From Metapseudomonas resinovorans DSM 21078 (GTDB lineage Bacteria; Pseudomonadota; Gammaproteobacteria; Pseudomonadales; Pseudomonadaceae): 64,000 nucleotides of DNA. The DNA is taken from contig NZ_AUIE01000006.1 of the NCBI RefSeq assembly GCF_000423545.1, forward strand, positions 186,001-250,000. The letters are read 5' to 3'. A program made the translations under genes and the position numbers. Positions 37,339 through 46,848 of this stretch are shown in pieces (the first letter of the stretch is position 1; each line of letters begins with the position of its first letter). The notes under the pieces are model-generated. The model saw nothing but the letters and a program-made list of their open reading frames with translations. It had not been told where the DNA came from and made no database searches.

Positions 37339-37758
37339 GTGAGTCTGACAGCGGAGCAGGTTGAAGCATTGATTCGCGCTGGGGTGCCCATGGCAGAGGA
37401 TATCGACCTCCGTATCGAGCGGATCGACGATCGGGGCGCGCTGGCGAGGGTGCCTTTCCAGTCCAGATTGGTGCGTCCAGGGGGAACCTTGTCCGGTCCG
37501 ACCATCATGGCGCTGGCCGATGCAGCCATGTATGCAGTCGTGCTGGGGCGGCTCGGTAAAGTCGAGATGGCAGTGACGTCCAACTTGAATATCAACTTCC
37601 TCGCGAAACCCAAACCAGTGGATCTAGTTGCTGAGGCGAAGATACTTAAACTTGGTCGCCGTCAAGCAGTTTGTGAAGTGTCCCTCTATTCGCAAGGTGA
37701 GGAAGAGAATCTCGTCGCACATGTAACGGGTACTTATGCGTTGCCCTTGGGTGATTAA
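37339..37758 (+). CDS. PaaI-like hotdog-fold thioesterase
   Basis: A 139-residue hotdog protein beginning at a GTG with AGGGAGGAGG upstream. The core [26 protein letters not shown] carries the helix and active Asp typical of PaaI-type acyl-CoA thioesterases, and [24 protein letters not shown] is the matching sheet. The substrate is likely an aryl- or acyl-CoA but is not readable. It is a single gene between divergent proS and convergent oprD. A bidirectional terminator follows the stop. Confidence 0.88.
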   Translation: MSLTAEQVEALIRAGVPMAEDIDLRIERIDDRGALARVPFQSRLVRPGGTLSGPTIMALADAAMYAVVLGRLGKVEMAVTSNLNINFLAKPKPVDLVAEAKILKLGRRQAVCEVSLYSQGEEENLVAHVTGTYALPLGD

Positions 37759-37768
37759 AGTTTGAGCA

Positions 37769-37802
37769 AAAAGAAACCCGGCCTAGGCCGGGTTTCTTTT
37801 AT
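37769..37802. terminator. Bidirectional terminator between the thioesterase and oprD
   Basis: AAAGAAACCCGGCC-TAGGCCGGGTTTCTTT is a long stem with T-rich ends on both strands, positioned between convergent genes. Confidence 0.9.
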
Positions 37803-37825
37803 CACTTACGTGTACGCGAGGGATA

Positions 37826-39163
37826 TTACAGGATATCCAGCGGGTACTCGGTGATCACACGGATTTCGTCGTTGGCGGTGCCGCCAGCGGAGCCGAAGAA
37901 GGCCATGTCGTTGTTAGCGCGCCAGCTGGCGTGACGAATACGGATGGACAGGTCTTTAGCAGCACCTTCCTGAACCACGTATTTGGCTTCGATGTCGCGT
38001 TCCCATTCCTTGCCATCTTCGCCGATTGCACCAGCGAAGGCGCCATTCGGGTCGGCCTTGGTGCCGTCAACGTCTTCACCGGTGATGTAGCGAGCCATGA
38101 AGCTCAGGCCAGGTACGCCGTACTCAGCCATGTTCAGGTCGTAGCGAACCTGGATGGACTTCTCGTTCGGGCCGTTGAAGTCGGAGTACTGAACGGAGTT
38201 GGCCAGGTAGATGGAGTCGCCGGAGTTTTGGCCGTCCATCGCGATGTAGTCGAAGGGTTCGTCGCCGTTCACTTTCTGGTAGGCCAGGGTGAACTTGTGG
38301 GCGCCGATGGAGTAGGCGGCGGCGGCGGACCAGGCGGTGCTGTCGAGATCGCCAGCCAGGGCCTGACCTTCGTCCAGGGTGCGGTAGACGTTGAAGTCCA
38401 GATTCAGGGCTTGGCTGTCGCTGAACGGAATGTTCCAGTTCAGGTTGCCGTAGTACTGGCGCCAGATGTCTTCCAGCTCGGCACCGTACAGGCTTGCGCT
38501 GACGTTGTCGGTGAAGGAGTAGGAACCGCCCACGTAGTCGGCGCTATCACTGGCGATGCCAGTGTAGGTGGTGGTGATTTCGCCGTGGCTGTTGGTGGAG
38601 GAGCTGCCGTCACGGATGGAGGTGAAGTGGCCGGCGTCGATGTTCAGGCCTTCGATCTCGCTGCTCAGCAGCTGGAAGCCTTCAGCGGAGCCCGGGAACA
38701 GACGAGCGGTACCGGTAGCGAATACCGGAGCGGTCGGGAACAGGTTGCCGTATTTCAGCTGGGTGTTGGACACCTGCATTTTAACGGAGCCACCCGCATA
38801 GGAGTAATCATCCTGGGAGCGACCGTCAGAGCCGGTGGGGAGCAGGCCGGTACCGTTGGTGCCGTTGCCGCTGTCCAGCTTCAGGCCCAGCATGCCGTGG
38901 GCGTCAACGCCGAAGCCTACAGTGCCTTGAGTAAAGCCGGACTCGTACATGGCGCTGATGCCATGGGCCCATTCTTTACGGTAGTTCTGGCTGGTGGAAG
39001 GGTTGTTACGGAAGTCGCGGTAGAAGAAGAAGTTCTTGTTCAGAAGAGTCAGATTGCTGTCTTCTACGAAGCCCTTGGACTCTTCCTGGGCGCTGGCAAA
39101 AGCCAACTGCATGCTACCGGCGGTCACGGCCAGAGCCAGTGCGCTCCACTTCATCACTTGCAT
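37826..39163 (-). CDS. oprD: OprD-family outer-membrane porin
   Basis: A 445-residue substrate-specific porin of the OprD family, which in P. aeruginosa takes up basic amino acids, dipeptides and carbapenems. A signal peptide (about 1-24, ending AFASA) is followed by the family opening FVEDSNLTLLNKNFFFYRDFRN and an 18-strand barrel pattern rich in YGG and aromatic girdle residues. The end EIRVITEYPLDIL is the usual OprD finish. AAAGGAGCAATCACA precedes the ATG. By position it corresponds to PA0958; which OprD paralogue it is, and its exact substrate, are not certain. Confidence 0.9.
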   Translation of the reverse strand: MQVMKWSALALAVTAGSMQLAFASAQEESKGFVEDSNLTLLNKNFFFYRDFRNNPSTSQNYRKEWAHGISAMYESGFTQGTVGFGVDAHGMLGLKLDSGNGTNGTGLLPTGSDGRSQDDYSYAGGSVKMQVSNTQLKYGNLFPTAPVFATGTARLFPGSAEGFQLLSSEIEGLNIDAGHFTSIRDGSSSTNSHGEITTTYTGIASDSADYVGGSYSFTDNVSASLYGAELEDIWRQYYGNLNWNIPFSDSQALNLDFNVYRTLDEGQALAGDLDSTAWSAAAAYSIGAHKFTLAYQKVNGDEPFDYIAMDGQNSGDSIYLANSVQYSDFNGPNEKSIQVRYDLNMAEYGVPGLSFMARYITGEDVDGTKADPNGAFAGAIGEDGKEWERDIEAKYVVQEGAAKDLSIRIRHASWRANNDMAFFGSAGGTANDEIRVITEYPLDIL

Positions 39164-39872
39164 TGTGATTGCTCCTTTGGTTTTGAAGATTCTCGCCGCT
39201 TTCTTAATTTATGGAAGGCGGTTCTTTCTTTTTGTGTCGGCGCTAACTTATAGCACGGCGACAATTATGGCGATAGTTGAAACCTAGTCCTTACGATTTC
39301 TTCACAGTGCTGTCGCAAATCGAAAAGACCTGTGTCGCATATCTATAGGTTCAGCCTTGCATCCCTTCATCCCCTATGTATCCGAGGCACTATGCGGGTG
39401 GGCGTCCATTGGAGTTGTTGCCGTTCCCGCGTGTGACCTGGCACCTGTTAAGCAACAACCGTGCACAAACTGGGGAGGACGGAAAGAAAACCTCCCTTAC
39501 CCACGTGGTGCGGTCGTTCCAGCTTGGCCAATGCCTGATCCCAGCATGCTTGGAGCGGAAAGTCTCTGCCCCGAAATGAGGCATTTTGCGCGTCGGGTGG
39601 CTATTGACAGGCGATCACGCCAAAGCCATGGATGGTCAGTGGCTGCGATCTGGCTTGCGGAGAGTAACTCGAGTGTGGCGAGAGGTAACGAAGCGCGGGA
39701 TGTGCGCGATTCTGGTGCGCTGTATCGCTTCGCTTCCTTATATATAGGTGGCGGGGCGCTCCGAGTTCCGCTCTCCGCGCGCCTTGGCTATGCTGCGCGC
39801 CCCTGCGCTGGTGGTATGGCTGCGGCAGGGTGCTAATCTCGAATTCCCTACCGCCGAACAGGAGAGGCCAGT
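39164..39872. other. Large divergent gap between oprD and the HIT gene, no gene seen
   Basis: About 700 bases with no convincing coding frame: the open frames lack ribosome sites and family resemblance. The oprD-proximal 190 bases are AT-rich (oprD leader and promoter). Further right there is a TTGACA hexamer at 39604-39609 without a paired -10 and a TTATATATA block at 39738-39746. No hairpin with a T-run was found. It may hold regulatory sites or an untranslated RNA. Confidence 0.5.
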
Positions 39873-40298
39873 ATGTTCGCCTTGGATCCAAGACTTCAGC
39901 AGGACGCCCTGCCCATCGGTGATTTTCCCCTGTGCCGCCTGCTGTTGATGAACGATGCCCAGTACCCGTGGTTCATCCTGGTGCCGCGTCGCGAGGAAGT
40001 CAGTGAGCTGTTTCAGCTCGGCGCTGACGAGCAGCATCAGCTCTGGCAAGAGACGACGTTCCTGGCGGAAACCCTCAAGGACACCTTCGGGGCCGACAAG
40101 ATGAACGTCGCCACGCTGGGTAATGTGGTCAGTCAGTTGCACATGCATGTAATCGTGCGGCGCCGTGAGGATGTGGCCTGGCCTGCTCCGGTCTGGGGGC
40201 GCCATCCGGCCGTGGCCTATTCAACTGAGGATGTGGCCGCCATTCGCGCCAAGCTGCGCCTGGTACTGGCCGATGATTTCCGCTTCGTGGAGGAGTGA
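39873..40298 (+). CDS. HIT-family nucleotide hydrolase/transferase
   Basis: A 141-residue protein of the histidine-triad family. The motif is QLHMHVIVRR, where the usual first histidine of H-x-H-x-H is a glutamine. The two remaining histidines include the central one that makes the nucleotide intermediate, so activity is plausible. A CAGGAGAGG site lies upstream. The slyX gene starts 3 bases after the stop, so they are cotranscribed, as at PA0959-PA0960. Confidence 0.9.
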   Translation: MFALDPRLQQDALPIGDFPLCRLLLMNDAQYPWFILVPRREEVSELFQLGADEQHQLWQETTFLAETLKDTFGADKMNVATLGNVVSQLHMHVIVRRREDVAWPAPVWGRHPAVAYSTEDVAAIRAKLRLVLADDFRFVEE

Positions 40299-40301
40299 GC
40301 C

Positions 40302-40508
40302 ATGAGTTTGGAGCTACGCATTGCTGACCTGGAGAGCCGACTGGCTTTTCAGGATGACACCATCCAGACCCTGAACGATGTACTGGTTGAGCAGCAGAAA
40401 GCGGTAGATCGCCTGCAGCTTCAGGTGGCGGCACTGGCCAAGCGCCAGGAGGAGCTGCTTGGCCAGTTCGGCCCTAGCGAGGACGAGGCGCCCCCGCCCC
40501 ATTACTGA
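40302..40508 (+). CDS. slyX: SlyX-family protein
   Basis: A 68-residue cytoplasmic protein of the SlyX family. [20 protein letters not shown] and a heptad pattern through [19 protein letters not shown] predict a single long coiled coil, ending in a proline-rich tail (EDEAPPPHY). Biochemical role unknown. It is the last gene of the HIT-slyX pair and is followed by a hairpin. Confidence 0.92.
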   Translation: MSLELRIADLESRLAFQDDTIQTLNDVLVEQQKAVDRLQLQVAALAKRQEELLGQFGPSEDEAPPPHY

Positions 40509-40513
40509 TCGCC

Positions 40514-40552
40514 CATGAAACAGGTCGCCAATTAGCGGCCTGTTTCGTTGTT
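40514..40552. terminator. Bidirectional terminator between slyX and the cold-shock gene
   Basis: GAAACAGGTCGC...GCGGCCTGTTTC forms a stem around a short loop, followed by GTTGTTG. It lies between convergent genes. Confidence 0.7.
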
Positions 40553-40556
40553 GCTA

Positions 40557-41165
40557 TCAGCGTCGGCTGGGCAGTGCGGCAATCACGTCTTCGGCCTGCA
40601 GGCCTTTGTCCCGCTGGATCACAGAGAACTCCACGCGCTGGCCTTCGATCAGCACGCGGTGGCCTTCGCCGCGAATGGCGCGGAAGTGCACGAAGATGTC
40701 ATCCCCGGAGTCACGGGAGATGAAACCGAAGCCCTTTGAGGTGTTGAACCACTTCACGGTGCCGGTTTCGCGGTTGGACATGTCCTGGGGCAGTAGCGGT
40801 GCCTGGGTTACCTTGCGCAGGTTGATGGCCAGATGAAGTGCGACGCCGAGAATCACCGCAAGGAGGCTGACGAGGACGGCCGGCTGCTCGCCGATTGTCG
40901 GCAGAGGGGCCAGAAGAATCAGGGTCTGCAGGATCACTGCCAGCACCAGTAGGGCGGAAACCAGGTTCTGCAGCTGGTTGTGAAGGCCCTTGGCCCAGGC
41001 AGGAACCACCGGCGCCAGCAGCAGGTTAAGCAGGCCGCAGAAGGCCAGGTAAAGCGCATCGGGTTGTTGCAGGTAGGGGAGGGCGTCAGCGCGCAGGCTA
41101 GGAATGAAGGACAGCAGCAAAGCGGCAGCGCCCGTCAACAGATGGACGATTTTCAGTATGTTCAA
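40557..41165 (-). CDS. Cold-shock domain protein with N-terminal membrane segments
   Basis: A 202-residue protein with an unusual layout. Four hydrophobic segments fill residues about 5-110 ([72 protein letters not shown]). A C-terminal cold-shock domain follows, with RNA-binding motifs KGFGFI and DIFVHF. The domain would be on the cytoplasmic side. A TTG at 41165 is chosen as start because AAGGTG lies 6 bases upstream. A GTG at 41174 is possible. By position it matches PA0961. Confidence 0.85.
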   Translation of the reverse strand: MNILKIVHLLTGAAALLLSFIPSLRADALPYLQQPDALYLAFCGLLNLLLAPVVPAWAKGLHNQLQNLVSALLVLAVILQTLILLAPLPTIGEQPAVLVSLLAVILGVALHLAINLRKVTQAPLLPQDMSNRETGTVKWFNTSKGFGFISRDSGDDIFVHFRAIRGEGHRVLIEGQRVEFSVIQRDKGLQAEDVIAALPSRR

Positions 41166-41309
41166 TGGATTCACCTTGGAAACGGAATCTCTAACGGAAG
41201 AGCCGGGCCACGCGAGATGAAGAGGGCATGCCATCGGCCTATGCCGCAGGTCGCTGGATCGACCTGCGGCACCGGCTGTATTTAACAGGAAAGGAGAGGG
41301 CTACTCAAA

Positions 41310-42377
41310 TCAAGCGGTTAGCGCTTCTTCCGTGGCTGGCGGATGCACCTGGTTGCGGCCATTGCGCTTGGCCTGATAGAGGGCGTCGTCGGCCCGGGTG
41401 ATAAGGCTTTCCAGGGTGTCGCCGGGTTCCGCCAGGGCCAGGCCGAAGCTGGCGGTGATCGTGTCGAGCACTTGATCTGTGCGGCGGACTTTCACGCGCA
41501 GTGCTTGCATTTTGTTGCGCAGTTTCTCGGCAAAGGTCCGTGCAGCGTCCAGGTCCTGGCAGTCACGCAGTACCACACAGAACTCTTCGCCGCCGTAGCG
41601 ACCGGCCATGGCGCGCGGTGGCAACAGCTCCCGCAGCAACTGTCCTACGTGCTGGAGCACGCGATCCCCCAGTGGATGGCCGAACTGGTCGTTGAATTGC
41701 TTGAAGTGGTCGATATCCAGCATCACCAGCGCCAGGCCTTCCTGGCCGCCTTTCAGGGATTGCTCCAGCAGGCGAGTAAATGCCTGGCGGTTGAACACCT
41801 GAGTCAGGCCGTCCAGGGTGGCGGCCAGCTGCGCGCGTTCCAGTTGGTTGCGCAGGTTCTGGATTTCCGCCTGTGCAGCGCGCAGGCGATAGAGGAACTG
41901 CTCCTGCTGTTCCTGCATCAGCTGGGTGCTTTCCTGGAGATGGTTCAGCACGCTGGGTAGATCGTCGATGATGGGTTCGTGCAGGGCGGCCAGCCCTGCA
42001 GTCAGGCTGTTCTGGTAGGCCTGGCTGCCATTGACGCTGCGGCTGACGTCGCCCTCGATGTCGTCTACCAGGTCGATGACCTGTTGCTGGCCATGACGCG
42101 CCTCGTCCAATTCTCCGCGAATGATGTATTCGCGGAACAGCTTGATGGCCGACTCCGGCGGGAAGATGTCGAAATCGTTGGTGATCTTGTCCAGTCGGCG
42201 GTTGAGGTCCGGCTCCACACCCTTGCTGTAGGTGTACCAGAGGGCGTAGTGCACCGGGTTTGGCGGTATTGCATGGCGCACCATGTGAGGAATGGCCTGC
42301 TTCAGCAGGTCGGCCGCCTCACGGGTTTCTTCGGGGAAAAGCTCAAGCAGCGACGGATGTTTCGGAGGCTTGCTCAT
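41310..42377 (-). CDS. Diguanylate cyclase (GGDEF domain)
   Basis: A 355-residue cytoplasmic protein that should make c-di-GMP. The N-terminal half is a helical region with coiled-coil character (NHLQESTQLMQEQQEQFLYR). The C-terminal GGDEF domain has DGLTQVFNR, LDIDHFKQFND and the active-site GGEEF. The I-site RxxD expected before it is RAMA, so product inhibition is probably lost. No signal peptide or membrane segment is present. The start is the ATG at 42377; a GTG 9 bases upstream is possible. In PAO1 PA0961 and dps are adjacent, so this gene is an addition. Confidence 0.92.
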   Translation of the reverse strand: MSKPPKHPSLLELFPEETREAADLLKQAIPHMVRHAIPPNPVHYALWYTYSKGVEPDLNRRLDKITNDFDIFPPESAIKLFREYIIRGELDEARHGQQQVIDLVDDIEGDVSRSVNGSQAYQNSLTAGLAALHEPIIDDLPSVLNHLQESTQLMQEQQEQFLYRLRAAQAEIQNLRNQLERAQLAATLDGLTQVFNRQAFTRLLEQSLKGGQEGLALVMLDIDHFKQFNDQFGHPLGDRVLQHVGQLLRELLPPRAMAGRYGGEEFCVVLRDCQDLDAARTFAEKLRNKMQALRVKVRRTDQVLDTITASFGLALAEPGDTLESLITRADDALYQAKRNGRNQVHPPATEEALTA

Positions 42378-42435
42378 GCACTTCACTGTGGCGAGATTTC
42401 GAATTGCCAGAGCATAGATCAGGCGGGCTTTCGCG

Positions 42436-42474
42436 CATAGCGAAAGGCCCGGCTATCCCGGGCCTATTTTATGT
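42436..42474 (-). terminator. Terminator after dps
   Basis: AGGCCCGG-GATAG-CCGGGCCT stem on the minus strand, 10 bases after the dps stop. The U-run is weak (TTCGC); on the plus strand it is TATTTTAT. Confidence 0.7.
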
Positions 42475-42483
42475 GCCTGGAGG

Positions 42484-42954
42484 TCAGGCGGCGAGCAGGC
42501 TGCGGAGCATCCATGCAGTCTTTTCGTGGACTTGCATGCGCTGGGTCAGCAGGTCGGCGGTGGGTTCGTCGCTGACCTTGTCCAATAGCGGGAAAATGCC
42601 GCGGGCGGTACGCACGACGGCCTCCTGGCCTTGGACCAGTTGCTTGATCATGTCCTCGGCGGCCGGTACGCCTTCTTCTTCCTTGATGGAAGACAGGCGG
42701 GCGTAGGCAGCGTAGGTGCCGGGCGCAGGGAAGCCCAGGGCGCGGATACGTTCGGCGATGGCGTCCACTGCCAGGGAGAGTTCGTTGTACTGCCCTTCGA
42801 ACATCAGGTGCAGGGTGTTGAACATCGGCCCGGTGACGTTCCAGTGGAAGTTGTGAGTCTTGAGATAGAGGGTGTAGGTGTCGGCCAGCAGGCGGGACAG
42901 ACCCTCTGCGATGGCGGCGCGATCCTGTTCCGCGATTCCGATGTTGATTTCCAT
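42484..42954 (-). CDS. dps: Dps-family DNA-protecting ferritin
   Basis: A 156-residue ferritin-like protein forming hollow dodecamers that store iron using hydrogen peroxide and protect DNA. The ferroxidase ligands are in [20 protein letters not shown] and the following acidic [17 protein letters not shown], with the conserved H and D/E set intact. The start at 42954 follows GAGGAGAACTGGT at ideal spacing. It corresponds to PA0962, but in PAO1 aspS follows directly and here a dehydrogenase gene intervenes. Confidence 0.94.
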   Translation of the reverse strand: MEINIGIAEQDRAAIAEGLSRLLADTYTLYLKTHNFHWNVTGPMFNTLHLMFEGQYNELSLAVDAIAERIRALGFPAPGTYAAYARLSSIKEEEGVPAAEDMIKQLVQGQEAVVRTARGIFPLLDKVSDEPTADLLTQRMQVHEKTAWMLRSLLAA

Positions 42955-43088
42955 ACCAGTTCTCCTCTCGGTAGCTTGTGGCCCGAACCGGGGCCGTGAT
43001 GGGCAAAGCCTAACACGGGGTGCGTAGGGGGTAGCCTTGTCTTCTATCAATGAAGGCGATGCTTAGAAGTCATTGGTCTGCACGGGGT

Positions 43089-43907
43089 TCAACTCTTTTT
43101 CAGCAGTTTGCCCAGCAGGCGAGGGTAGTTGGCAGGTAGCAGGCGTTGCAGGTGGTCGAGGAAGCGGGCATCGGCACCGACCATGATGCGCGGCTGACCG
43201 GCCTTTATGCCCTTGATGATGATCTGTGCGGCTTGATCCGCAGAGGTGCGCGCCAGTTTGTCGAAGCGGGCCGCAGCCTTGGTGGCGTCGGTCCTGCCAT
43301 CGATGCCCTGATAAAAGCGCGCCGAGCGGGCGATGTTGGTTCGGATGCCCCCTGGGTGGACGCAGCTGACCTTGATCGCGGTGCCGCAGAGTTCCTGACG
43401 CAGCGCTTCGGTGAACCCGCGCACCGCGAACTTGCTGGCGTTATAGGCGCCCTGGGTGGGCAGACTGACGATGCCGAAGATGCTCGACACGTTGATGATG
43501 TGGCCTTCGCCCTTGCTCAGCAGGTGAGGCAGGAAGGCCTTGGTACCGTGGACCACGCCCCAGAAATTGATGCCCATCAGCCACTCGAAATCGTCGTAGC
43601 GAAGCTCGGCGATGGTCTGGGATACCGCCACGCCGGCGTTGTTGATCACAAGGTGGGCTTGTCCGTGGTGGGTCAGCACATTGACGGCGAAGGCATGTAC
43701 GGCATCGCGATCGGAGACGTCCAGTGGATGGGTGGAGAGTTGCAGGCCATCTCGACGCAGCGGCGCGGCAGTGGCTTCGAGGCCCTCGACATCTATATCC
43801 GCAAGAGCGAGGTGGCAGCCCTGGTCGGCCAAGTGGTTGGCCAGGGCGCGACCGATACCGGAGCCAGCCCCCGTGATTACTGCGACTTTCCCTGCAAGCG
43901 ATTGCAT
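43089..43907 (-). CDS. Short-chain dehydrogenase/reductase
   Basis: A 272-residue classical SDR. The cofactor loop is VITGAGSGIGRAL (residues about 9-21), with LADIDVE after the second strand, where D favours NAD. NNAGVAV, the catalytic Ser in INVSSIFG and Tyr-Lys in YNASK are intact. Some features (LLPANYPRLLGKLLKKS end) resemble dehydrogenases used in lipid or aldehyde metabolism, but the substrate is not clear. A GGAAGGAGCGGAG site precedes the ATG. It lies between dps and aspS, an extra gene relative to PAO1. Confidence 0.9.
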   Translation of the reverse strand: MQSLAGKVAVITGAGSGIGRALANHLADQGCHLALADIDVEGLEATAAPLRRDGLQLSTHPLDVSDRDAVHAFAVNVLTHHGQAHLVINNAGVAVSQTIAELRYDDFEWLMGINFWGVVHGTKAFLPHLLSKGEGHIINVSSIFGIVSLPTQGAYNASKFAVRGFTEALRQELCGTAIKVSCVHPGGIRTNIARSARFYQGIDGRTDATKAAARFDKLARTSADQAAQIIIKGIKAGQPRIMVGADARFLDHLQRLLPANYPRLLGKLLKKS

Positions 43908-44057
43908 CTCCGCTCCTTCCTTGTGTGCTTCGCGTCCGTCCGTCGGGCGAGTGTTGGCGAGATTAGACACTGCCCTGCGGCCCAGCAAGCGACCCCGCTC
44001 TCGATCAGGGCTTGCGGGGTGGCAGGGCAGGCGGCTGCGCGGTGACAATTTACGCTA

Positions 44058-44063
44058 TATAAT
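44058..44063 (+). promoter_or_regulatory. Candidate -10 box for aspS
   Basis: A perfect TATAAT lies about 117 bases before the aspS ATG, so the leader is long. A clear -35 at 17-base spacing is not visible; GTGACA is only 10 bases upstream. Position in the AT-rich part of the divergent gap supports a promoter. Confidence 0.45.
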
Positions 44064-44179
44064 CCCGCTCTTTGCCGCGAACCCCGGCCTGTCCGGCAGG
44101 GGGTTGCACCTCCGCCGGATGCTCTGCCGTCCTTCGGTGGGCGGACGAACTCACGACTCAAGAGAAGCGAAACACGACC

Positions 44180-45955
44180 ATGATGCGCAGCCACTATTGC
44201 GGCCAACTGAACGAGAGCCTGGACGGCCAGGAAGTCACCCTCTGCGGTTGGGTACACCGCCGCCGCGACCACGGCGGGGTCATTTTCCTCGATATCCGTG
44301 ACCGCGAAGGCCTGGCCCAGGTGGTGTTCGACCCGGATCGCGAAGAAACCTTCGCCCGCGCCGACCGCGTCCGCAGTGAATTCGTGGTCAAGATCACCGG
44401 CAAGGTCCGCCTGCGTCCGGAAGGCGCGCGCAACGCCAACATGGCGTCCGGCGCCATCGAAGTGCTGGGCTACGAACTCGAAGTCCTGAACCAGGCCGAG
44501 ACTCCCCCCTTCCCGCTGGACGAGTACTCCGACGTGGGTGAAGAAACCCGTCTGCGCTACCGCTTCATCGACCTGCGCCGTCCGGAAATGGCAGCCAAGC
44601 TCAAGCTGCGCGCGCGCATCACCAGCAGCATCCGCCGCTATCTGGACGAGAACGGTTTCCTCGATGTGGAAACCCCGATCCTGGGTCGTCCGACTCCGGA
44701 AGGCGCCCGTGACTACCTGGTGCCGAGCCGCACCTACCCGGGCCACTTCTTCGCCCTGCCGCAATCGCCCCAGCTGTTCAAGCAGCTGCTGATGGTGGCC
44801 GGCTTCGACCGCTACTACCAGATCGCCAAGTGCTTCCGCGACGAAGACCTGCGTGCAGACCGCCAGCCGGAATTCACCCAGATCGACATCGAGACCAGCT
44901 TCCTGGATGAAAGCGACATCATCGGTATCACCGAGAAGATGGTGCGCCAGCTGTTCAAGGAAGTGCTGGATGTCGAGTTCGACGAGTTCCCGCACATGCC
45001 GTTCGAAGAAGCCATGCGTCGCTACGGTTCCGACAAGCCGGACCTGCGTATTCCGCTGGAGCTGGTTGACGTTGCCGACCAGCTGAGCGCAGTGGAATTC
45101 AAGGTCTTCTCCGGTCCAGCCAACGATCCGAAGGGCCGCGTTGCCGCCCTGCGCGTGCCGGGTGCCGCCTCCATGCCGCGCAGCCAGATCGACGACTACA
45201 CCAAGTTCGTCGGCATCTACGGTGCCAAGGGGCTTGCCTACATCAAGGTCAACGAGCGCGCCAAGGGCGTCGAGGGCTTGCAGTCGCCCATCGTCAAGTT
45301 CATCCCCGAAGAGAACCTCAATGTGATCCTCGACCGCGTCGGTGCGGTTGACGGCGACATCGTGTTCTTCGGCGCCGACAAGGCCAAGATCGTCTGCGAC
45401 GCCCTGGGCGCGCTGCGTATCAAGGTCGGCCATGACCTCAAGCTGCTCACCAAGGAGTGGGCGCCGATGTGGGTCGTGGACTTCCCGATGTTCGAAGAGA
45501 ACGACGATGGCAGCCTGACCTCGCTGCACCACCCGTTCACCTCGCCCAAGTGCACTCCGCAGGAGCTGGAGAGCAATCCGGCCGCGGCCCTGTCCCGCGC
45601 CTACGACATGGTGCTGAACGGCACCGAGTTGGGCGGTGGCTCCATCCGTATCCACGACAAGTCCATGCAGCAGGCGGTATTCCGTGTGCTGGGCATCGAC
45701 GATGCGGAGCAGGAAGAGAAGTTCGGCTTCCTCCTCGACGCCTTGAAGTACGGTGCCCCGCCGCACGGTGGCCTGGCCTTCGGCCTGGATCGTCTGGTGA
45801 TGCTGATGACCGGCGCTTCGTCGATCCGCGAGGTCATCGCCTTCCCGAAAACCCAGAGCGCTGGCGACGTCATGACCCAGGCTCCGGGTGCTGTGGATGC
45901 CAAGGCCCTGCGCGAGCTGAACATCCGCCTGCGCGAACAGGCCAAGGCCGAGTAA
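44180..45955 (+). CDS. aspS: Aspartyl-tRNA synthetase (non-discriminating type likely)
   Basis: Charges tRNA-Asp, and in Pseudomonas probably also tRNA-Asn before amidation by GatCAB. 591 residues with an N-terminal OB-fold anticodon domain ([23 protein letters not shown]), class II motif 2 ([22 protein letters not shown]) and motif 3 ([15 protein letters not shown]). A GAD insertion lies near 290-400. ATG codons at 44180 and 44183 are both possible; MMRSHYCG is the usual reading. It heads its own unit, with yebC/pmpR following after 61 bases. Confidence 0.97.
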   Translation: MMRSHYCGQLNESLDGQEVTLCGWVHRRRDHGGVIFLDIRDREGLAQVVFDPDREETFARADRVRSEFVVKITGKVRLRPEGARNANMASGAIEVLGYELEVLNQAETPPFPLDEYSDVGEETRLRYRFIDLRRPEMAAKLKLRARITSSIRRYLDENGFLDVETPILGRPTPEGARDYLVPSRTYPGHFFALPQSPQLFKQLLMVAGFDRYYQIAKCFRDEDLRADRQPEFTQIDIETSFLDESDIIGITEKMVRQLFKEVLDVEFDEFPHMPFEEAMRRYGSDKPDLRIPLELVDVADQLSAVEFKVFSGPANDPKGRVAALRVPGAASMPRSQIDDYTKFVGIYGAKGLAYIKVNERAKGVEGLQSPIVKFIPEENLNVILDRVGAVDGDIVFFGADKAKIVCDALGALRIKVGHDLKLLTKEWAPMWVVDFPMFEENDDGSLTSLHHPFTSPKCTPQELESNPAAALSRAYDMVLNGTELGGGSIRIHDKSMQQAVFRVLGIDDAEQEEKFGFLLDALKYGAPPHGGLAFGLDRLVMLMTGASSIREVIAFPKTQSAGDVMTQAPGAVDAKALRELNIRLREQAKAE

Positions 45956-46016
45956 ATAGAACCAACCCGAGACGGCGCCAGAAGGCGCCGTCCGTTCAGA
46001 GAGTACGGAGTGAGTT

Positions 46017-46766
46017 ATGGCTGGTCATTCCAAATGGGCCAACATCAAGCACCGCAAAGAACGCCAGGACGCCAAGCGCGGCAAGATCTTCACCAAGCTC
46101 ATCCGTGAGCTGACGGTAGCCGCCAAGCACGGCGGTCCGAGCCCGGCGGACAACCCGCGTCTGCGCCTGGCCGTGGACAAGGCGCTGACTGCGAACATGA
46201 CCCGCGACACCATCGATCGGGCCATCGCTCGCGGTGCCGGTTCCAACGACGCCGACAACATGGTCGAGCTGAGCTACGAAGGTTATGCGCCGAGTGGCGT
46301 GGCCATCATCGTCGAAGCCATGACCGACAACCGTAACCGCACCGCGGCCGAAGTGCGTCACGCCTTCAGCAAGTGCGGCGGCAACCTGGGCACCGATGGC
46401 TCGGTTGCCTACATGTTCGATCGCAAGGGTCAGATCAGCTACGCCCCGGGGGTCAATGAAGAGGCTCTGATGGAAGCGGCGCTGGAAGCTGGCGCTGACG
46501 ACGTCGTGGCCGAAGAAGACGGTTCCGTCGAGGTCTACACCACCTTTGCCGACTTCCTCTCGGTGAACGAGGCCCTGACCGCCGCTGGCTTCAAGGGCGA
46601 CGAGGCCGAGGTGGCGATGATCCCGTCGATCACCGCGCCGATCGCCGATCTGGAAACGGCGCAGAAGGTGTTGAAGCTGATCGACATGCTGGAAGATCTG
46701 GACGACGTGCAGAACGTCTACCACAACGCTGAAATCTCCGACGAGATCATGGAACAACTCGGCTGA
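46017..46766 (+). CDS. pmpR: YebC/PmpR-family transcriptional regulator
   Basis: A 249-residue YebC/TACO1-family protein. The start [23 protein letters not shown] is the family signature, with [14 protein letters not shown] and [19 protein letters not shown] following. The P. aeruginosa homologue PmpR binds the pqsR promoter and represses quinolone signalling; relatives also affect translation at proline-rich sites. The start follows GAGAGTACGGAG. The pqs genes usually tied to PmpR are not seen in this window. Confidence 0.94.
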   Translation: MAGHSKWANIKHRKERQDAKRGKIFTKLIRELTVAAKHGGPSPADNPRLRLAVDKALTANMTRDTIDRAIARGAGSNDADNMVELSYEGYAPSGVAIIVEAMTDNRNRTAAEVRHAFSKCGGNLGTDGSVAYMFDRKGQISYAPGVNEEALMEAALEAGADDVVAEEDGSVEVYTTFADFLSVNEALTAAGFKGDEAEVAMIPSITAPIADLETAQKVLKLIDMLEDLDDVQNVYHNAEISDEIMEQLG

Positions 46767-46784
46767 TTGCTTGCGTGATCCCGA

Positions 46785-46821
46785 AGCCGGAAGTCGCCCC
46801 CGTGCGCTTCCGGCTTTTTTG
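46785..46821 (+). terminator. Intrinsic terminator after yebC/pmpR
   Basis: GCCGGAAG-(13)-CTTCCGGC followed by TTTTTTG. It separates yebC/pmpR from the ruv genes. Confidence 0.88.
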
Positions 46822-46848
46822 TTGGTGGGCCGGTCCGTATACTCGCGG

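Noticed and set aside
39357-39836. A 159-codon open frame in the oprD-HIT gap
   Set aside because: No ribosome site, no hydrophobic or domain pattern, and many Cys/Trp/Pro in unlikely places. Probably chance.
43877-45766. A 629-codon open frame on the minus strand over aspS
   Set aside because: Antisense to a gene whose class II synthetase motifs are all present.
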